NCBI RefSeq assembly: GCF_001544075.1
Contig: NZ_BCNT01000004.1
Coordinates: 62,001-126,000, forward strand
Reading direction: 5' to 3'
Source of the DNA: Comamonas terrae
GTDB taxonomy: Bacteria; Pseudomonadota; Gammaproteobacteria; Burkholderiales; Burkholderiaceae_C
DNA: 64,000 nucleotides
Below the pieces are notes generated by a model, which was not told where the DNA came from, made no database searches, and worked only from the letters and a program-made list of their open reading frames with translations. Positions 27,534 through 36,639 of this stretch are shown here, piece after piece. Each line of letters begins with the position of its first letter. The stretch's first letter is position 1. The translations under genes were made by a program, and so were the position numbers.

Positions 27534-28739
27534 TCAGCCGCGCACCAGCCGCTGGTACATGCCGCCCGGCAGGCGCGCCACGCAGCCGTCCAGTTCCAGC
27601 TCCATCAACTGGGCCTGCAGCTGGGCCGCATTCCAGCCGGTGCGGTCCACCAGCTCGTCCAGCGGCACGGGGTCATGGCCCATGGCGGCCAGCAGGGGAT
27701 GCTCGGGAGCATCTTGGATCTCGCGGACCGCTACCGTTTTGGTAGCACCTGACGCCTCTCCAGCAACCGCCTCCAGCCCCTGCAGTTCTTCAAGAATATC
27801 CTCCACCGTTTCCACGAGCTTGGCGCCCTGGCGCAGCAATGCGTGGCAGCCCCTGGACTGGGGGGCGTGGATGGAGCCCGGGATGGCAAACACCTCGCGG
27901 CCCTGTTCGCTGGCCAGGCGCGCCGTGATCAGCGAACCCGATTTCAGCGCCGCCTCCACCACCAGCGTACCCTGGCTCAGGCCCGAGATGATGCGGTTGC
28001 GCTGCGGAAAGTGGGGCGCCAGCGGGCCGGTGCCCAGCGGATATTCGCTCACGACCAGTCCATGCTGCGCCACCTCCCGGGCCAGGCCGGCATGGCGGCG
28101 CGGGTAGACCTGGTCCAGCCCTGTGCCCACCACGGCAATCGTGACAGGCGCCGGCGCCTGCGCCGCAGCCTTCAGCGCACCCTCATGCGCGGCGGCGTCT
28201 ATGCCCTGGGCCAGCCCCGAGACAATGCACAGGCCGCGGCTTGCAAGCGCTTCGGCCATCTGCCTGGCATTGACCAGCCCCTGGGCCGACGGGCTGCGGC
28301 TGCCCACCACGGCCAGTGCATGCGGGAAGGGAAACCAGGGCGCTTGCGCGGCCAGCAGCTGCGCCGGCCCCTGTACATAGAGCAGCAGGGGCGGGTCCTG
28401 GGTCTGCAGCAGCGCATCCGGATATTGCACATGGCCCAGCGGCACCATGGCATGCACAATGCCTTGCGCCGGCTGCGCCAGCCACTGCGCCGTGGCCTCG
28501 AGCTGCTGCTGCCAGCGATCGGGCAGGACCGCGAGGGCGCGAACCTGGGCCTCGGTCGCGCATTCGCGCCAGGCACCGGGCCCCAGCTCCCAGATGCCCT
28601 GCGCACTGCCCGCCCGGGCCAGCAGCTTGCGGGCCGTGGTGCGGCCCACGCCGGGCGTGAGCAGCAGGCGCAGCCAGGCGGCCGCTTCGTCGTCGAGCCG
28701 GCCGTCATGGCGGGGAAAGTCGGTGGTTTCCTGGGCCAT
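27534..28739 (-). CDS. dprA: DNA-processing protein DprA (Smf)
   Basis: A 401-residue DprA, which loads RecA onto incoming single-stranded DNA during natural transformation. There is an N-terminal SAM-like region (LTPGVGRTTARKLLAR). A Rossmann-like domain carries VVGSRSPSAQGL, SGLAQGIDAAAHEGAL and FPQRNRIISGLS. A C-terminal winged-helix domain ends in VARLPGGMYQRL. The start MAQETTDF at 28739 is close to the canonical domain. It follows the LysM gene on the same strand with a 17-bp gap, a widely conserved pairing opposite def and fmt. Confidence 0.95.
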   Translation of the reverse strand: MAQETTDFPRHDGRLDDEAAAWLRLLLTPGVGRTTARKLLARAGSAQGIWELGPGAWRECATEAQVRALAVLPDRWQQQLEATAQWLAQPAQGIVHAMVPLGHVQYPDALLQTQDPPLLLYVQGPAQLLAAQAPWFPFPHALAVVGSRSPSAQGLVNARQMAEALASRGLCIVSGLAQGIDAAAHEGALKAAAQAPAPVTIAVVGTGLDQVYPRRHAGLAREVAQHGLVVSEYPLGTGPLAPHFPQRNRIISGLSQGTLVVEAALKSGSLITARLASEQGREVFAIPGSIHAPQSRGCHALLRQGAKLVETVEDILEELQGLEAVAGEASGATKTVAVREIQDAPEHPLLAAMGHDPVPLDELVDRTGWNAAQLQAQLMELELDGCVARLPGGMYQRLVRG

Positions 28740-28756
28740 GGCAGCTGCGGTTTTCG

Positions 28757-29956
28757 CTAATCGGCCTGCGGCGCCTGCAGGCGGTCGCCCACCTGCACGC
28801 CACGGCGTGCCGTGGTGATCAGCGCATAGGAGACGCGGTCGAAGACCTTGAACACCATGGCGTAGCCGTTGCGCTCGTCGGGCAGCTGGATGGCTTCGGG
28901 GCGTTCGCCGGTCTTGTCCACGATGCGCGCGCCCGCGCTGATCACGCGCAGCACCGTGCCGACCTCCATGCCGTCCCGCTGGCCCCTGTTGATGGCCACC
29001 ACCTGGTTCTGCGTGGCATACAGCACCGATGCATCGCCGTAGATGGACACCACGGCGGCCTGCACCGGCCCCTGCGGCGCATGCGGCACATAGTTCAGGT
29101 ATTGCTGGGCCGGCGCCGGCAGCAGGCGGTCGCCGGCGCGGATCTCGTTCTTGGCCTTGGTCAGGTCCACCGTCGCCGGGGTGGCCTGGCGGCGCTGCCC
29201 GCCGTTGCCGTCGGGCAGCTCCACCACGGTCTCGCCTTCGACCAGCGAGGCATTGCCCAGGTACTTGGCCTCGTAGCCCAGGATCTCCCCGGTCACCGGG
29301 TCCTTGAGCGGGATGGCGTCGCGGAAGATGCGAAAGCGCCGCGGCAGGTCGCCGCCGGCGAGCAGGGGTGCCTCGGCGCTGCCGCGCACATAGGCGCGGT
29401 CGCCGCTGGCCATGAGCACGCGGCGGTCGGTGGTCGCGACGATGCGCGGCGCGCGCTGCAGCGTATCGGCGTCCACGATCAGCGGTTCGGCCAGGAAGGG
29501 CTCGACCAGATGGGGCGGCAGCGTGGGCAGCGCCATCTCCGACAGCGACTTCTCGCGCGTCTGCGGCGACAGCCGCACCACGCCGGCCTCGCCGTCGGGC
29601 GCCGTGGTCGAGAGCCTCGCATAGCCGTTGCTGCGCACCAAATACAGCACCTGGCCCGGGTAGATCAGGTGCGGGTTGGCAATGCTGGACAGGTTCATGC
29701 CCCACAGCTCGGGCCAGCGCCAGGGCTGGCGCAGATACAGGCCCGAGATCCCCCACAGGGTGTCGCCGCGCTTGACGGTGTAGCGCTCGGGCGCAGCGGC
29801 GGCCAGCTCGCTTTCGGGAATGCCCTGCTGGGCGACCTGCTGTGCGGTGGAACGCTGGACCGCTGTCACGGGATAGGTCTGTGCGCAGGCCGCAGACAGG
29901 GCGGCAAGCAGTGCGGCTCCGGCACTCCAGGCCCGAGCGGTGGCAAATGCGGTCAT
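28757..29956 (-). CDS. Exported LysM-domain protein (DprA-linked)
   Basis: A 399-residue secreted protein. The signal peptide starts MTAFATARAW and ends in SAACAQ. A LysM domain at about residues 55-105 (YTVKRGDTLWGISGLYLRQ, then NLSSIANPHLIYPGQVLYLV) should bind peptidoglycan. The remaining 290 residues have no domain I can name. The ATG at 29956 has AAGGA 7 nt upstream; longer in-frame starts would lack a signal peptide. Homologues sit beside dprA in many betaproteobacteria. The role is probably envelope-related. Confidence 0.9.
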   Translation of the reverse strand: MTAFATARAWSAGAALLAALSAACAQTYPVTAVQRSTAQQVAQQGIPESELAAAAPERYTVKRGDTLWGISGLYLRQPWRWPELWGMNLSSIANPHLIYPGQVLYLVRSNGYARLSTTAPDGEAGVVRLSPQTREKSLSEMALPTLPPHLVEPFLAEPLIVDADTLQRAPRIVATTDRRVLMASGDRAYVRGSAEAPLLAGGDLPRRFRIFRDAIPLKDPVTGEILGYEAKYLGNASLVEGETVVELPDGNGGQRRQATPATVDLTKAKNEIRAGDRLLPAPAQQYLNYVPHAPQGPVQAAVVSIYGDASVLYATQNQVVAINRGQRDGMEVGTVLRVISAGARIVDKTGERPEAIQLPDERNGYAMVFKVFDRVSYALITTARRGVQVGDRLQAPQAD

Positions 29957-30160
29957 GAAAATCCTTCTTGATGGGGAATTTGTCAGCAGCGTCCCTCCCA
30001 GGCGCTGCAATAGGGCCATCTTGGCACAAGCGGCCGCACAGGTCTTACAAAATATCGCAAATTCTCGATGCAAGGCCTTGATAGATCAACGCTTATTGGC
30101 GTGCAGCCATGCGTTGCAGGGCAAAAGTTGGGACAATAACGACACATTCATCTCGCTGCC

Positions 30161-30673
30161 ATGGCCATTCTTTCGATTCTTCGCTATCCCGATCCCCGCC
30201 TGCACACCGTCGCCAAGCCGGTGGCGCAAGTGGATGAACGCATTCAGACATTGGTCAAGAACATGCTCGAGACCATGTATGACGCACAGGGCATCGGCCT
30301 GGCCGCCACGCAGATCGACGTGCACGAGCGCGTCATCGTGATCGACGTGTCCGAAGAGCGCAACGAGCCGCTGACGCTGATCAACCCGGAAATCGTCTGG
30401 GCCAGCGAGGAAAAGCAGCTCGGCGAGGAAGGCTGCCTGTCCGTGCCCGGCATCTACGACGGCGTGGAGCGCTCCACGGCGGTCAAGGTGCGTGCCCTCG
30501 ACGAGAACGGCCAGAGCCGCGACATCGAGGCCGAAGGCCTGCTGGCCATCTGCATGCAGCACGAGATGGACCACCTGATGGGCAAGGTGTTCGTGGAATA
30601 CCTGTCCCCGCTCAAGCGCAACCGCATCAAGACCAAGCTGCTCAAGCAACAGAAGCAGGCTGAAAAGGGCTGA
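30161..30673 (+). CDS. def: Peptide deformylase
   Basis: A 170-residue deformylase that removes the N-formyl group from nascent proteins. All three motifs are intact: GIGLAATQ (residues 44-51), EGCLSVP with metal-binding Cys92, and QHEMDHL with His134, catalytic Glu135 and His138. It is divergent from the LysM gene and lies upstream of a lipoprotein gene (4-bp gap) and fmt. This reflects the classic def-fmt pairing. Confidence 0.97.
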   Translation: MAILSILRYPDPRLHTVAKPVAQVDERIQTLVKNMLETMYDAQGIGLAATQIDVHERVIVIDVSEERNEPLTLINPEIVWASEEKQLGEEGCLSVPGIYDGVERSTAVKVRALDENGQSRDIEAEGLLAICMQHEMDHLMGKVFVEYLSPLKRNRIKTKLLKQQKQAEKG

Positions 30674-30677
30674 CGCC

Positions 30678-31175
30678 ATGCTCACCACCCGCTTGACGAC
30701 AACGCTTGCCGCCCTTGCGCTGGCGGCTGGACTGGCGGGATGCATGGTGCCCCAGTGGCAAAAGCCCGGCATGCCCCAGGCCGAGATCGAAAAAGGCATG
30801 GGCAAGCCCACGCTGGTCGTGCCCCTGCCGGACGGCGGCACGCGCCTGCTCTACAGCCAGCAGCCCGCAGGCCAGCAGGTCTACCACATGGACTTCGACG
30901 CCCAGCACCGGCTGGTGCGCGTGACGCAGGTGCTGGACACCACGCACTTCTTTGCCTTGCGCAACGGCGTGGACACGCGCGACGACGTCTACCGGGAATT
31001 CGGCCCGCCAGCCAAGGTCGAGAAGGTCTACAGCTTCAAAGGCGACATCTGGACCTACCGCTTCATGGACAATGGCAATCCCAGACGCGCCCATGTGCAT
31101 ATCGATCCGCAGGGCGTGGTGCAGAAGGTCATGTTCACCGACGAGAGCATGTACCTGCGAGAACCCAGGAGATGA
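30678..31175 (+). CDS. Putative outer-membrane lipoprotein, SmpA/OmlA-like
   Basis: A 165-residue lipoprotein. The signal peptide ends in GLAGC (lipidated Cys22). The body has two repeats of the type 'G.pt.v..l.dG..rl.Y', for example GKPTLVVPLPDGGTRLLYS and FGPPAKVEKVYSFKGDIWTYRF. The pattern is reminiscent of BamE/SmpA beta-alpha proteins, but too weak for a firm family call. It starts 4 bp after def and is probably co-transcribed with it. A structured repeat begins 11 bp after its stop codon. Confidence 0.75.
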   Translation: MLTTRLTTTLAALALAAGLAGCMVPQWQKPGMPQAEIEKGMGKPTLVVPLPDGGTRLLYSQQPAGQQVYHMDFDAQHRLVRVTQVLDTTHFFALRNGVDTRDDVYREFGPPAKVEKVYSFKGDIWTYRFMDNGNPRRAHVHIDPQGVVQKVMFTDESMYLREPRR

Positions 31176-31185
31176 CTCCCCGGAA

Positions 31186-31265
31186 ATGGCTCCCCCTGAG
31201 GCGCTGCGCGCCTTCCCCCAGGGGACGACGCCATCGCTGCGAGGCGGCTCTTGCTCGGCGTCCCT
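31186..31265 (+). repeat. Stop-adjacent GC-rich structured repeat, copy A
   Basis: In the direction of the upstream gene this reads CCCCCTGAGGCGCTGCGCGC, then CTTCCCCCAGGGGACGACGC and onward to GGCGTCC. It can fold as AGGCGC/GCGCCT, CCCC/GGGG and GACGCC/GGCGTC. Copies B-D at 57597, 55771 and 59357 share the order CCCCTGAGCCGC, CTTCCCCC, GGGGGACGACG, CGCTGCG and CTTGCT. It lies between the lipoprotein gene and fmt. Confidence 0.7.
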
Positions 31266-31318
31266 AGCTTGGACTGCGCCAGTTTTTTGCTTTGCGCCAA
31301 GTCATTGAGATAGAAAGC

Positions 31319-32296
31319 ATGAAAGTCATTTTTGCCGGCACGCCCGAATTCGCGCGCGTGGCCCTTGAGCGCCTGCTGACAGCAGGCTTTGAAGTCCCGC
31401 TGGTGCTGACCCAGCCCGACCGCCCCGCAGGCCGCGGCATGAAGCTGCAGGCCACGCCCGTCAAGCAGTGCGCGCTGGAGCACGGCATTGCCGTCGCCCA
31501 GCCCATGAGCCTGCGCCTGGACGGCAAGTACCCCGAGGAGGCAGCGGCCGCCCGGGCCGCCATCGAGGCCGCCCGGGCCGATGTGATGGTGGTGGCCGCC
31601 TACGGCCTGATCCTGCCGCAATGGGTGCTGGATATGCCACGCCTGGGCTGCCTGAACATCCACGCCAGCCTGCTGCCGCGCTGGCGCGGCGCCGCACCCA
31701 TCCACCGCGCCATCGAAGCCGGCGATGCCGAGACCGGCGTGACCATCATGCAGATGGATGCCGGCCTGGACACGGGCGACATGTGCGTGATGGAGCGCCT
31801 GCCCATTGCCGCCGACGACACCACGGCCAGCCTGCACGACAAGCTGGCCGCGCTGGGCGGACGCCTCATCGTGGAGGCGCTGGAGATGAGCGCCTGCGGC
31901 GGCCTGCCGCGCACGCCCCAGCCGGCCGAAGGCGTGACCTACGCCCACAAGATCGAAAAGGCCGAGAGCCAGATCGACTGGAATGAAAGCGCTGAAACCA
32001 TCGCCCGGCGCCTGCGCGCCTTCAACCCTTTTCCGGGCGGCGCCACCGAACTGAACGGCGAAGCCATCAAGGTCTGGGAAGCCCAGGCACAGCAAGGCTC
32101 CGGAACCCCGGGCAGCGTGCTGTCGGCCGACGCCGGCGGCGTGCGCGTGGCCTGCGGCCAGGGCGTGCTCAACATGACGCTGCTGCAGCGCGCGGGGGGC
32201 AAGCGCCTGACGGCCGGCGACTTCCTGCGCGGCTTCGACCTGCCTGCGGGCAGCCTGCTGGGCGCGCAAGCCCCCCGGCAGGCTCCGCAGCCATGA
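31319..32296 (+). CDS. fmt: Methionyl-tRNA formyltransferase
   Basis: A 325-residue enzyme that formylates initiator Met-tRNA. It has the N-terminal formyltransferase motif [11 protein letters not shown], and the catalytic region with [20 protein letters not shown], where Asn, His and a downstream Asp (DTGD) are conserved. A C-terminal OB-like domain starts near 205. The ATG at 31319 begins exactly at the conserved MKVIFAGTP. Its stop overlaps the azlC start (ATGA). Confidence 0.97.
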   Translation: MKVIFAGTPEFARVALERLLTAGFEVPLVLTQPDRPAGRGMKLQATPVKQCALEHGIAVAQPMSLRLDGKYPEEAAAARAAIEAARADVMVVAAYGLILPQWVLDMPRLGCLNIHASLLPRWRGAAPIHRAIEAGDAETGVTIMQMDAGLDTGDMCVMERLPIAADDTTASLHDKLAALGGRLIVEALEMSACGGLPRTPQPAEGVTYAHKIEKAESQIDWNESAETIARRLRAFNPFPGGATELNGEAIKVWEAQAQQGSGTPGSVLSADAGGVRVACGQGVLNMTLLQRAGGKRLTAGDFLRGFDLPAGSLLGAQAPRQAPQP

Positions 32297-33072
32297 GCGG
32301 CGCCCGTCCGGCGCCATCGGCGCTGCTGCAACGCGCGCGCACCATTGTGCGCGATCCGTTCTTCCGGACCGGCTCGCGCGAAATGATGGGCACGGGCCTG
32401 GGCATCGCGGCCTGGGGCCTGGTCACGGGCGTGGCCATGATCAAGAGCGGGCTGTCCCTGCCCCTGGCCCTGTTCATGGGCCTGACCGTCTACGCGGGCA
32501 GCGCCCAGCTGGCCGTGCTGCCGCTGATGACCGTGGGCGCGCCGCTGTGGGTGGTCTGGTTCACGGCGCTGTGCGTGAACCTGCGCTTCGTGATCCTGTC
32601 GAGCATGTGGCGCAGCTACTTCGCCCATCTGAGCCTGCGCCATCGCCTGGCGATCGGCTACTTCAGCGGCGACGTGATCTTCGTGAACTTCATGGGCCGC
32701 TATCCCGAGGCCCGGCCGCAGGCCGAGCAGCTGCCCTACTTCTGGGGCGCGGCGCTGACCAACTGGCTGGCCTGGCAGATCCCGTCCACGCTGGGCATCT
32801 TCCTGGCCGACCGGATTCCGCTGTCCTGGGGCCTGGGCTTTGCCGGCGTGCTGGCGCTCATGGGCGTGCTGCTGTCCATGCTCAACGACCGCGCCACCTG
32901 GGTGGCGTCCGTCGTGGCCTGCACGGCCGCCGTGGCCGCATTCGCGCTGCCGCTCAAGCTCAACATCCTGGTGGCGATCGCGGCCGCCGTCGCGGCGGGC
33001 CTGGTGGCCGAGCGGCTGCAGAAACAGGCTCGACAGCTTCCCGGCAAAGCCGGAAAGGAGGCCCGGCCATGA
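32293..33072 (+). CDS. azlC: AzlC family branched-chain amino-acid exporter, large subunit
   Basis: A 259-residue inner-membrane protein with 5-7 hydrophobic segments and the AzlC signature ([20 protein letters not shown], then NLRFVILSS). Together with AzlD it forms an LIV-E type exporter of branched-chain amino acids and analogues. It starts inside the fmt stop codon (ATGA) and ends inside the AzlD start (ATGA), so all three are translationally coupled. The C-terminal tail is Lys/Arg-rich. Confidence 0.92.
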   Translation: MSGARPAPSALLQRARTIVRDPFFRTGSREMMGTGLGIAAWGLVTGVAMIKSGLSLPLALFMGLTVYAGSAQLAVLPLMTVGAPLWVVWFTALCVNLRFVILSSMWRSYFAHLSLRHRLAIGYFSGDVIFVNFMGRYPEARPQAEQLPYFWGAALTNWLAWQIPSTLGIFLADRIPLSWGLGFAGVLALMGVLLSMLNDRATWVASVVACTAAVAAFALPLKLNILVAIAAAVAAGLVAERLQKQARQLPGKAGKEARP

Positions 33073-33398
33073 GCGGTTTCCTGGGCTTCGTCGCCTGCGT
33101 CGGGCTGATCGCCATCACCGTGCTCACGCGCGCCTTCTTCATGATCCCCAGGAAGGAGGTCCCGCTGCCGCAGTGGCTCAAGCGCGGCCTCAAGTACGCG
33201 CCGCTGGCCGCACTGGCCGCCGTGATCGCGCCCGAGATCGTGATGAGCAACGGCCACTTCATCCATACGCTGGCCGATGCGCGCCTGCCCGCGGCGGCCG
33301 TGGCCCTGGTGTACTTTTTTTACAAGCGCAATATCCTGGGCACGATTGCGCTGGGCATGCTGGTCTATCTGCCACTGCACATCGGCCTGGGCTGGTAG
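33069..33398 (+). CDS. azlD: AzlD family branched-chain amino-acid exporter, small subunit
   Basis: A 109-residue membrane protein with four short hydrophobic stretches and the AzlD-type segments LTRAFFMIPRKEVPLPQWLKRG, of which residues 20-41 carry the conserved RxxFF...P..LP pattern. It overlaps azlC by 4 bp and should be its obligate partner. A hairpin terminator lies 18 bp after the stop. Confidence 0.92.
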   Translation: MSGFLGFVACVGLIAITVLTRAFFMIPRKEVPLPQWLKRGLKYAPLAALAAVIAPEIVMSNGHFIHTLADARLPAAAVALVYFFYKRNILGTIALGMLVYLPLHIGLGW

Positions 33399-33416
33399 AC
33401 CCCCGCGCCAGCCAGG

Positions 33417-33440
33417 ACAGGAGCCGCCTGCTCCTGTTTT
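33417..33440 (+). terminator. Rho-independent terminator after azlD
   Basis: ACAGGAGC pairs with GCTCCTGT around a 5-nt loop and ends in T4, directly after the def-fmt-azlCD run. Confidence 0.8.
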
Positions 33441-33449
33441 ACATGCGCT

Positions 33450-33495
33450 AGCATTCGATACGCTTGAAACCTAGTTACAACGCGCATCGAATGCT
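33450..33495. promoter_or_regulatory. Inverted repeat in the pgk upstream region
   Basis: AGCATTCGAT (33450-33459) is exactly complementary to ATCGAATGCT (33486-33495), with CGC/GCG extending inward past one mismatch. CCTCTTTTT follows. It lies 138 bp before the pgk ATG. It could be an operator, a second terminator for azlCD read-through, or a leader structure. Confidence 0.45.
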
Positions 33496-33632
33496 CCTCT
33501 TTTTGAGTCGAGTAAGCGTCTGCAGCCGTGCTTTTTGCGAAAGCCGCGCCCTACAATGGCCGCGATTTTTCGCCTTTACGTCCTCCTTCACATCCTTTAT
33601 TCCCGCAGCGCTTCCGGTCGCTGCCCGCTGTT

Positions 33633-34826
33633 ATGAACATCATCCGCTTCTCCGATCTGTGCGCCCAGGGCAAGGCGCAAGGCCAGCGCGTCTTCATCCG
33701 CTCCGACCTCAACGTGCCGCTCAACGACGCGGGCGAGATCACCGAGGACACGCGCGTGCGCGCCTCCGTGCCGGCGATTGAAATGGCGCTCAAGGCCGGC
33801 GCCGCCGTGATGGTGACCAGCCACCTGGGCCGCCCCACGGAGGGCGAATTCAGGCCCGAGGATTCGCTGGCCCCCGTGGCCAGGCGCCTGTCGGAGCTGC
33901 TGGGCCGCGACGTGCCCCTGGTCGCCAACTGGGTGGACGGCGTCCAGGTCGAACCCGGCCAGGTCGTGCTGCTGGAAAACTGCCGAGTGAACGTGGGCGA
34001 AAAGAAGAACAAGGAAGAGCTGGCCCGCAAGCTGGCTGCCCTGTGCGACATCTATGTGAACGACGCCTTCGGCACGGCACACCGCGCCGAGGGCACGACC
34101 TACGGCATCGCCCAGTTCGCGCCCGTGGCCTGCGCCGGCCCGCTGCTGTCTGCCGAGATTGACGCCATCACCAAGGCCCTGGCGGCGCCCGCACGCCCGC
34201 TGGCCGCCATCGTGGCCGGCTCCAAGGTCTCGACCAAGCTGACCATTCTGCAATCGCTGTCCAGGAACGTGGACCAGCTCATCGTGGGCGGCGGCATTGC
34301 CAACACCTTCATGCTGGCCGCGGGCCTGAAGATCGGCAAGTCCCTGGCCGAACCCGACCTGGTCGGCGAAGCCAAGGCCGTGATCGAAGCCATGGCCGCG
34401 CGCGGCGCCGATGTGCCCGTGCCCACCGACGTGGTCACCGCCAAGGCCTTTGCCGCCGATGCCCCCGCCACCGTGAAGAAGGCCACCGAAATCGAGGACG
34501 ACGACATGATCCTCGACATCGGCCCCGAGACCGCCGCCAGGCTGGCCGAGCAGCTCCGCAAGGCCGGCACCATCGTCTGGAACGGCCCCGTGGGCGTGTT
34601 CGAGTTCGACCAGTTCGCCAACGGCACCCGGGTGATCGCCCAGGCGATTGCCGAATCGCCCGCCTTCAGCATCGCCGGCGGCGGCGACACGCTGGCGGCC
34701 ATCGCCAAATACGGCATCGAGGACAAGGTGGGCTATATCTCCACCGGCGGCGGCGCCTTCCTGGAAGTGCTGGAAGGCAAGACCCTGCCGGCTTTCGAGA
34801 TCCTCGAGAAGCGCGCCAGCGCTTGA
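33633..34826 (+). CDS. pgk: Phosphoglycerate kinase
   Basis: A 397-residue glycolytic and gluconeogenic enzyme transferring phosphate between 1,3-bisphosphoglycerate and ADP. It has the N-terminal substrate motif [20 protein letters not shown], the hinge, and the nucleotide-binding C-domain with [11 protein letters not shown] and GGGDTLAA followed by STGGGAFLE. The start MNIIRFSDL at 33633 fits the family; the longer upstream frame is not conserved-looking. It is monocistronic with its own terminator. Confidence 0.97.
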   Translation: MNIIRFSDLCAQGKAQGQRVFIRSDLNVPLNDAGEITEDTRVRASVPAIEMALKAGAAVMVTSHLGRPTEGEFRPEDSLAPVARRLSELLGRDVPLVANWVDGVQVEPGQVVLLENCRVNVGEKKNKEELARKLAALCDIYVNDAFGTAHRAEGTTYGIAQFAPVACAGPLLSAEIDAITKALAAPARPLAAIVAGSKVSTKLTILQSLSRNVDQLIVGGGIANTFMLAAGLKIGKSLAEPDLVGEAKAVIEAMAARGADVPVPTDVVTAKAFAADAPATVKKATEIEDDDMILDIGPETAARLAEQLRKAGTIVWNGPVGVFEFDQFANGTRVIAQAIAESPAFSIAGGGDTLAAIAKYGIEDKVGYISTGGGAFLEVLEGKTLPAFEILEKRASA

Positions 34827-34854
34827 TGGTTAAACGCTGACAGCTATCAAAACA

Positions 34855-34886
34855 AAAGCTCGCACGAAGCATCTTGCGGGCTTTTT
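34855..34886 (+). terminator. Rho-independent terminator of pgk
   Basis: AAAGCTCGCA pairs with TGCGGGCTTT (one G-T wobble) around a 10-nt loop and ends in T5, 29 bp after the stop codon. Confidence 0.82.
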
Positions 34887-34972
34887 GCTGGGTCGCGTTC
34901 AGAGCAAACGCATCTAAATCTCAAGAACAACAAGGCAGTGCCTGGGCATGCTTGTGTGTGCGCCACCAGCGG

Positions 34973-35614
34973 CAGAGGCCGGGTCTCGCCCCGGCAGGCG
35001 AGATCCTTTCTTGCTGCACGGCAAGAAAGGATCCAAAGAAACGTGCCCCGTTGCCTGCGTCCCTGCGCTTCGCTCCGGGCAAACCTGCGTCACCCGCTTC
35101 CGTCTGCGGTGCGCCCCAACTCACTGCGCGCTGCGCGCTTCGTTCAGACACACGGGCGCAAGTCAGTGGACGATGCAACGCTGTCCTGCGGCAGCGTTGC
35201 CCGCAGCCTGAAGCGGGTGCCGCAGGCGCAGACACAAGGGGGAATGCGGACGGCCGGCCAGCGTCGTGGCGAAAGGCGATCCGCGCAGCGGCAAAGCGCA
35301 GGCCAGGCCGAGCGCAGCGATGGCCCGCATGGCTGTTCCCCCTTGTGCCCGCGTCTGCGCCGCAATGCTTGCGGGGTGGCGGCTGCACCGCAGAGTGCAG
35401 CCGCTTCGTGATCTGACTCGCCGCCGTTTGCCCGAGTAGAGCGCGCAGCGCGGCGCGAGTTGGGCGGCGCACCCCGCAAGCGTTGTGGCGCAGCTTGCCC
35501 CGTAGCGCAGCGAAGGGGTCGCGGGCAGTTGGGGGCGTGTTCTTGGCCTACCTTATTGCACGAGCAAGAAGGTAGGTCGCCCGCCGGGGCGAGTCCCGGC
35601 CTCTGTCTCTAAAA
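34973..35614. repeat. 640-bp imperfect palindrome: two inverted copies of a hairpin-rich non-coding unit
   Basis: The ends are imperfect inverted repeats: left CAGAGGCCGGGTCTCGCCCC, right (reverse strand) CAGAGGCCGGGACTCGCCCC. Similarity continues inward through CGCTTCGCT/CGCTGCGCT, GTGCGCC...CCAACTC, GCGCTGCGCGC, AGTCAG and GCGCAGAC...ACAAGGGGG to a centre near 35293. Each arm has hairpins in matching places. Hairpin 1 is at 35002-35033 and 35546-35577, and hairpin 2 at 35175-35200 and 35379-35404. The paired sequences differ between arms, yet both still pair. Open frames inside look like low-complexity shadows. It occupies the gap between pgk and the EamA gene (34887-35667), where no gene is supported. 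Confidence 0.8.
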
Positions 35615-35667
35615 CCGGCAAAAAGGGCTGATTGAGATGCGACTGTCCTGGTCCTACGGGCTTTTTG

Positions 35668-36546
35668 CTACCTGCCCTTCGGCCACAACACCGAGGCAAT
35701 GGCCCCCACCATCAGCACCACGGCCGTCCAGTCCTGCCAGTGCAGCACCTCGCCCAGCCACCAGGCGCCCACGAACACGCCCAGCACGGGAATCATCATC
35801 ACGCTCAGCGTGGAGGCCACGGGCGGCAGGCTGCGCGCCAGGAAGAACCACACGGCCTGGGCAAAGCCCAGCACCAGCACGCCGTTGAAGGCGATGGCGG
35901 CCATGGCGCTGCGGTCGGGCGCATGCCACTGGTCGCGCTCGAACACCACGGCCAGCACGGTCAGCACCAGCGTGGTCAGCGCAATCATCCACAGCGACAG
36001 CGTCATCAGCGGCACGGGCGACTCGGCACGGCGCAGCAGCTGCGTGCCCCAGGCCCAGCCGGCCGCGGCGATCAGCATCAGCAGCACGCCCATCGGCTTG
36101 CTGCCCAGCGCGCCCACTTCGTGCCACAGCAGCAGCAGCACGCCCAGGAAGGCCGCGCCCACGCCCGCCCAGGCGCGCGCACCCAGCCTGTCATGGAAGA
36201 ACAGGCTGCCGAAGACCGCCGAGAAGATGGGCATGGTGTAGCCCAGGATGGCCGCGCGGCCGCTGGACAGCGTGGGAATGGCCACGATGATCAGGCTGTG
36301 CCACAGCACCATGTTGAACAGCGTGAGCTTGAGCAGCTGGCCCCAGTAGGAGCGCGGAACGGTCAGCGGCAGGCGCCGGCTGGCCACGAACACCGCCAGG
36401 ATGGGCAGGCCTATCCACATGGAGACCATGCGGAAGGTCAGCGGCGGAAAGTGCTGCACGCCCAGCTTCATCACGGGCCAGTTCAGGCCCCAGACCAGGG
36501 TGAGCAATACGAGGAGAACAAGCTGTTTGGGCGTAAATGAAGGCAT
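35668..36546 (-). CDS. EamA/DMT family transporter
   Basis: A 292-residue inner-membrane protein with ten predicted helices in two EamA halves. The family opening [16 protein letters not shown] is at residues 15-30, and [16 protein letters not shown] marks the end of the first half. The second half ends [23 protein letters not shown] members export metabolites or amino acids; the substrate is not predictable. The start MPSFTPKQ at 36546 directly precedes helix 1. It is divergent from pyrF with about 93 bp between starts. Confidence 0.9.
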   Translation of the reverse strand: MPSFTPKQLVLLVLLTLVWGLNWPVMKLGVQHFPPLTFRMVSMWIGLPILAVFVASRRLPLTVPRSYWGQLLKLTLFNMVLWHSLIIVAIPTLSSGRAAILGYTMPIFSAVFGSLFFHDRLGARAWAGVGAAFLGVLLLLWHEVGALGSKPMGVLLMLIAAAGWAWGTQLLRRAESPVPLMTLSLWMIALTTLVLTVLAVVFERDQWHAPDRSAMAAIAFNGVLVLGFAQAVWFFLARSLPPVASTLSVMMIPVLGVFVGAWWLGEVLHWQDWTAVVLMVGAIASVLWPKGR

Positions 36547-36639
36547 GGCGCCACGATTCTGCCTGCGAGCCGGGAATGTTGCAGGGACTCCGCGCCGCGC
36601 CCGGCCGCTTTGGAGGCAGGCCAATTAAAATCGCGCCTC

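Noticed and set aside
34874-35479. Several overlapping reading frames inside the palindromic element
   Set aside because: Frames are open on both strands with similar low-complexity Arg/Ala/Pro content because the element is palindromic. No ribosome site or domain is seen.
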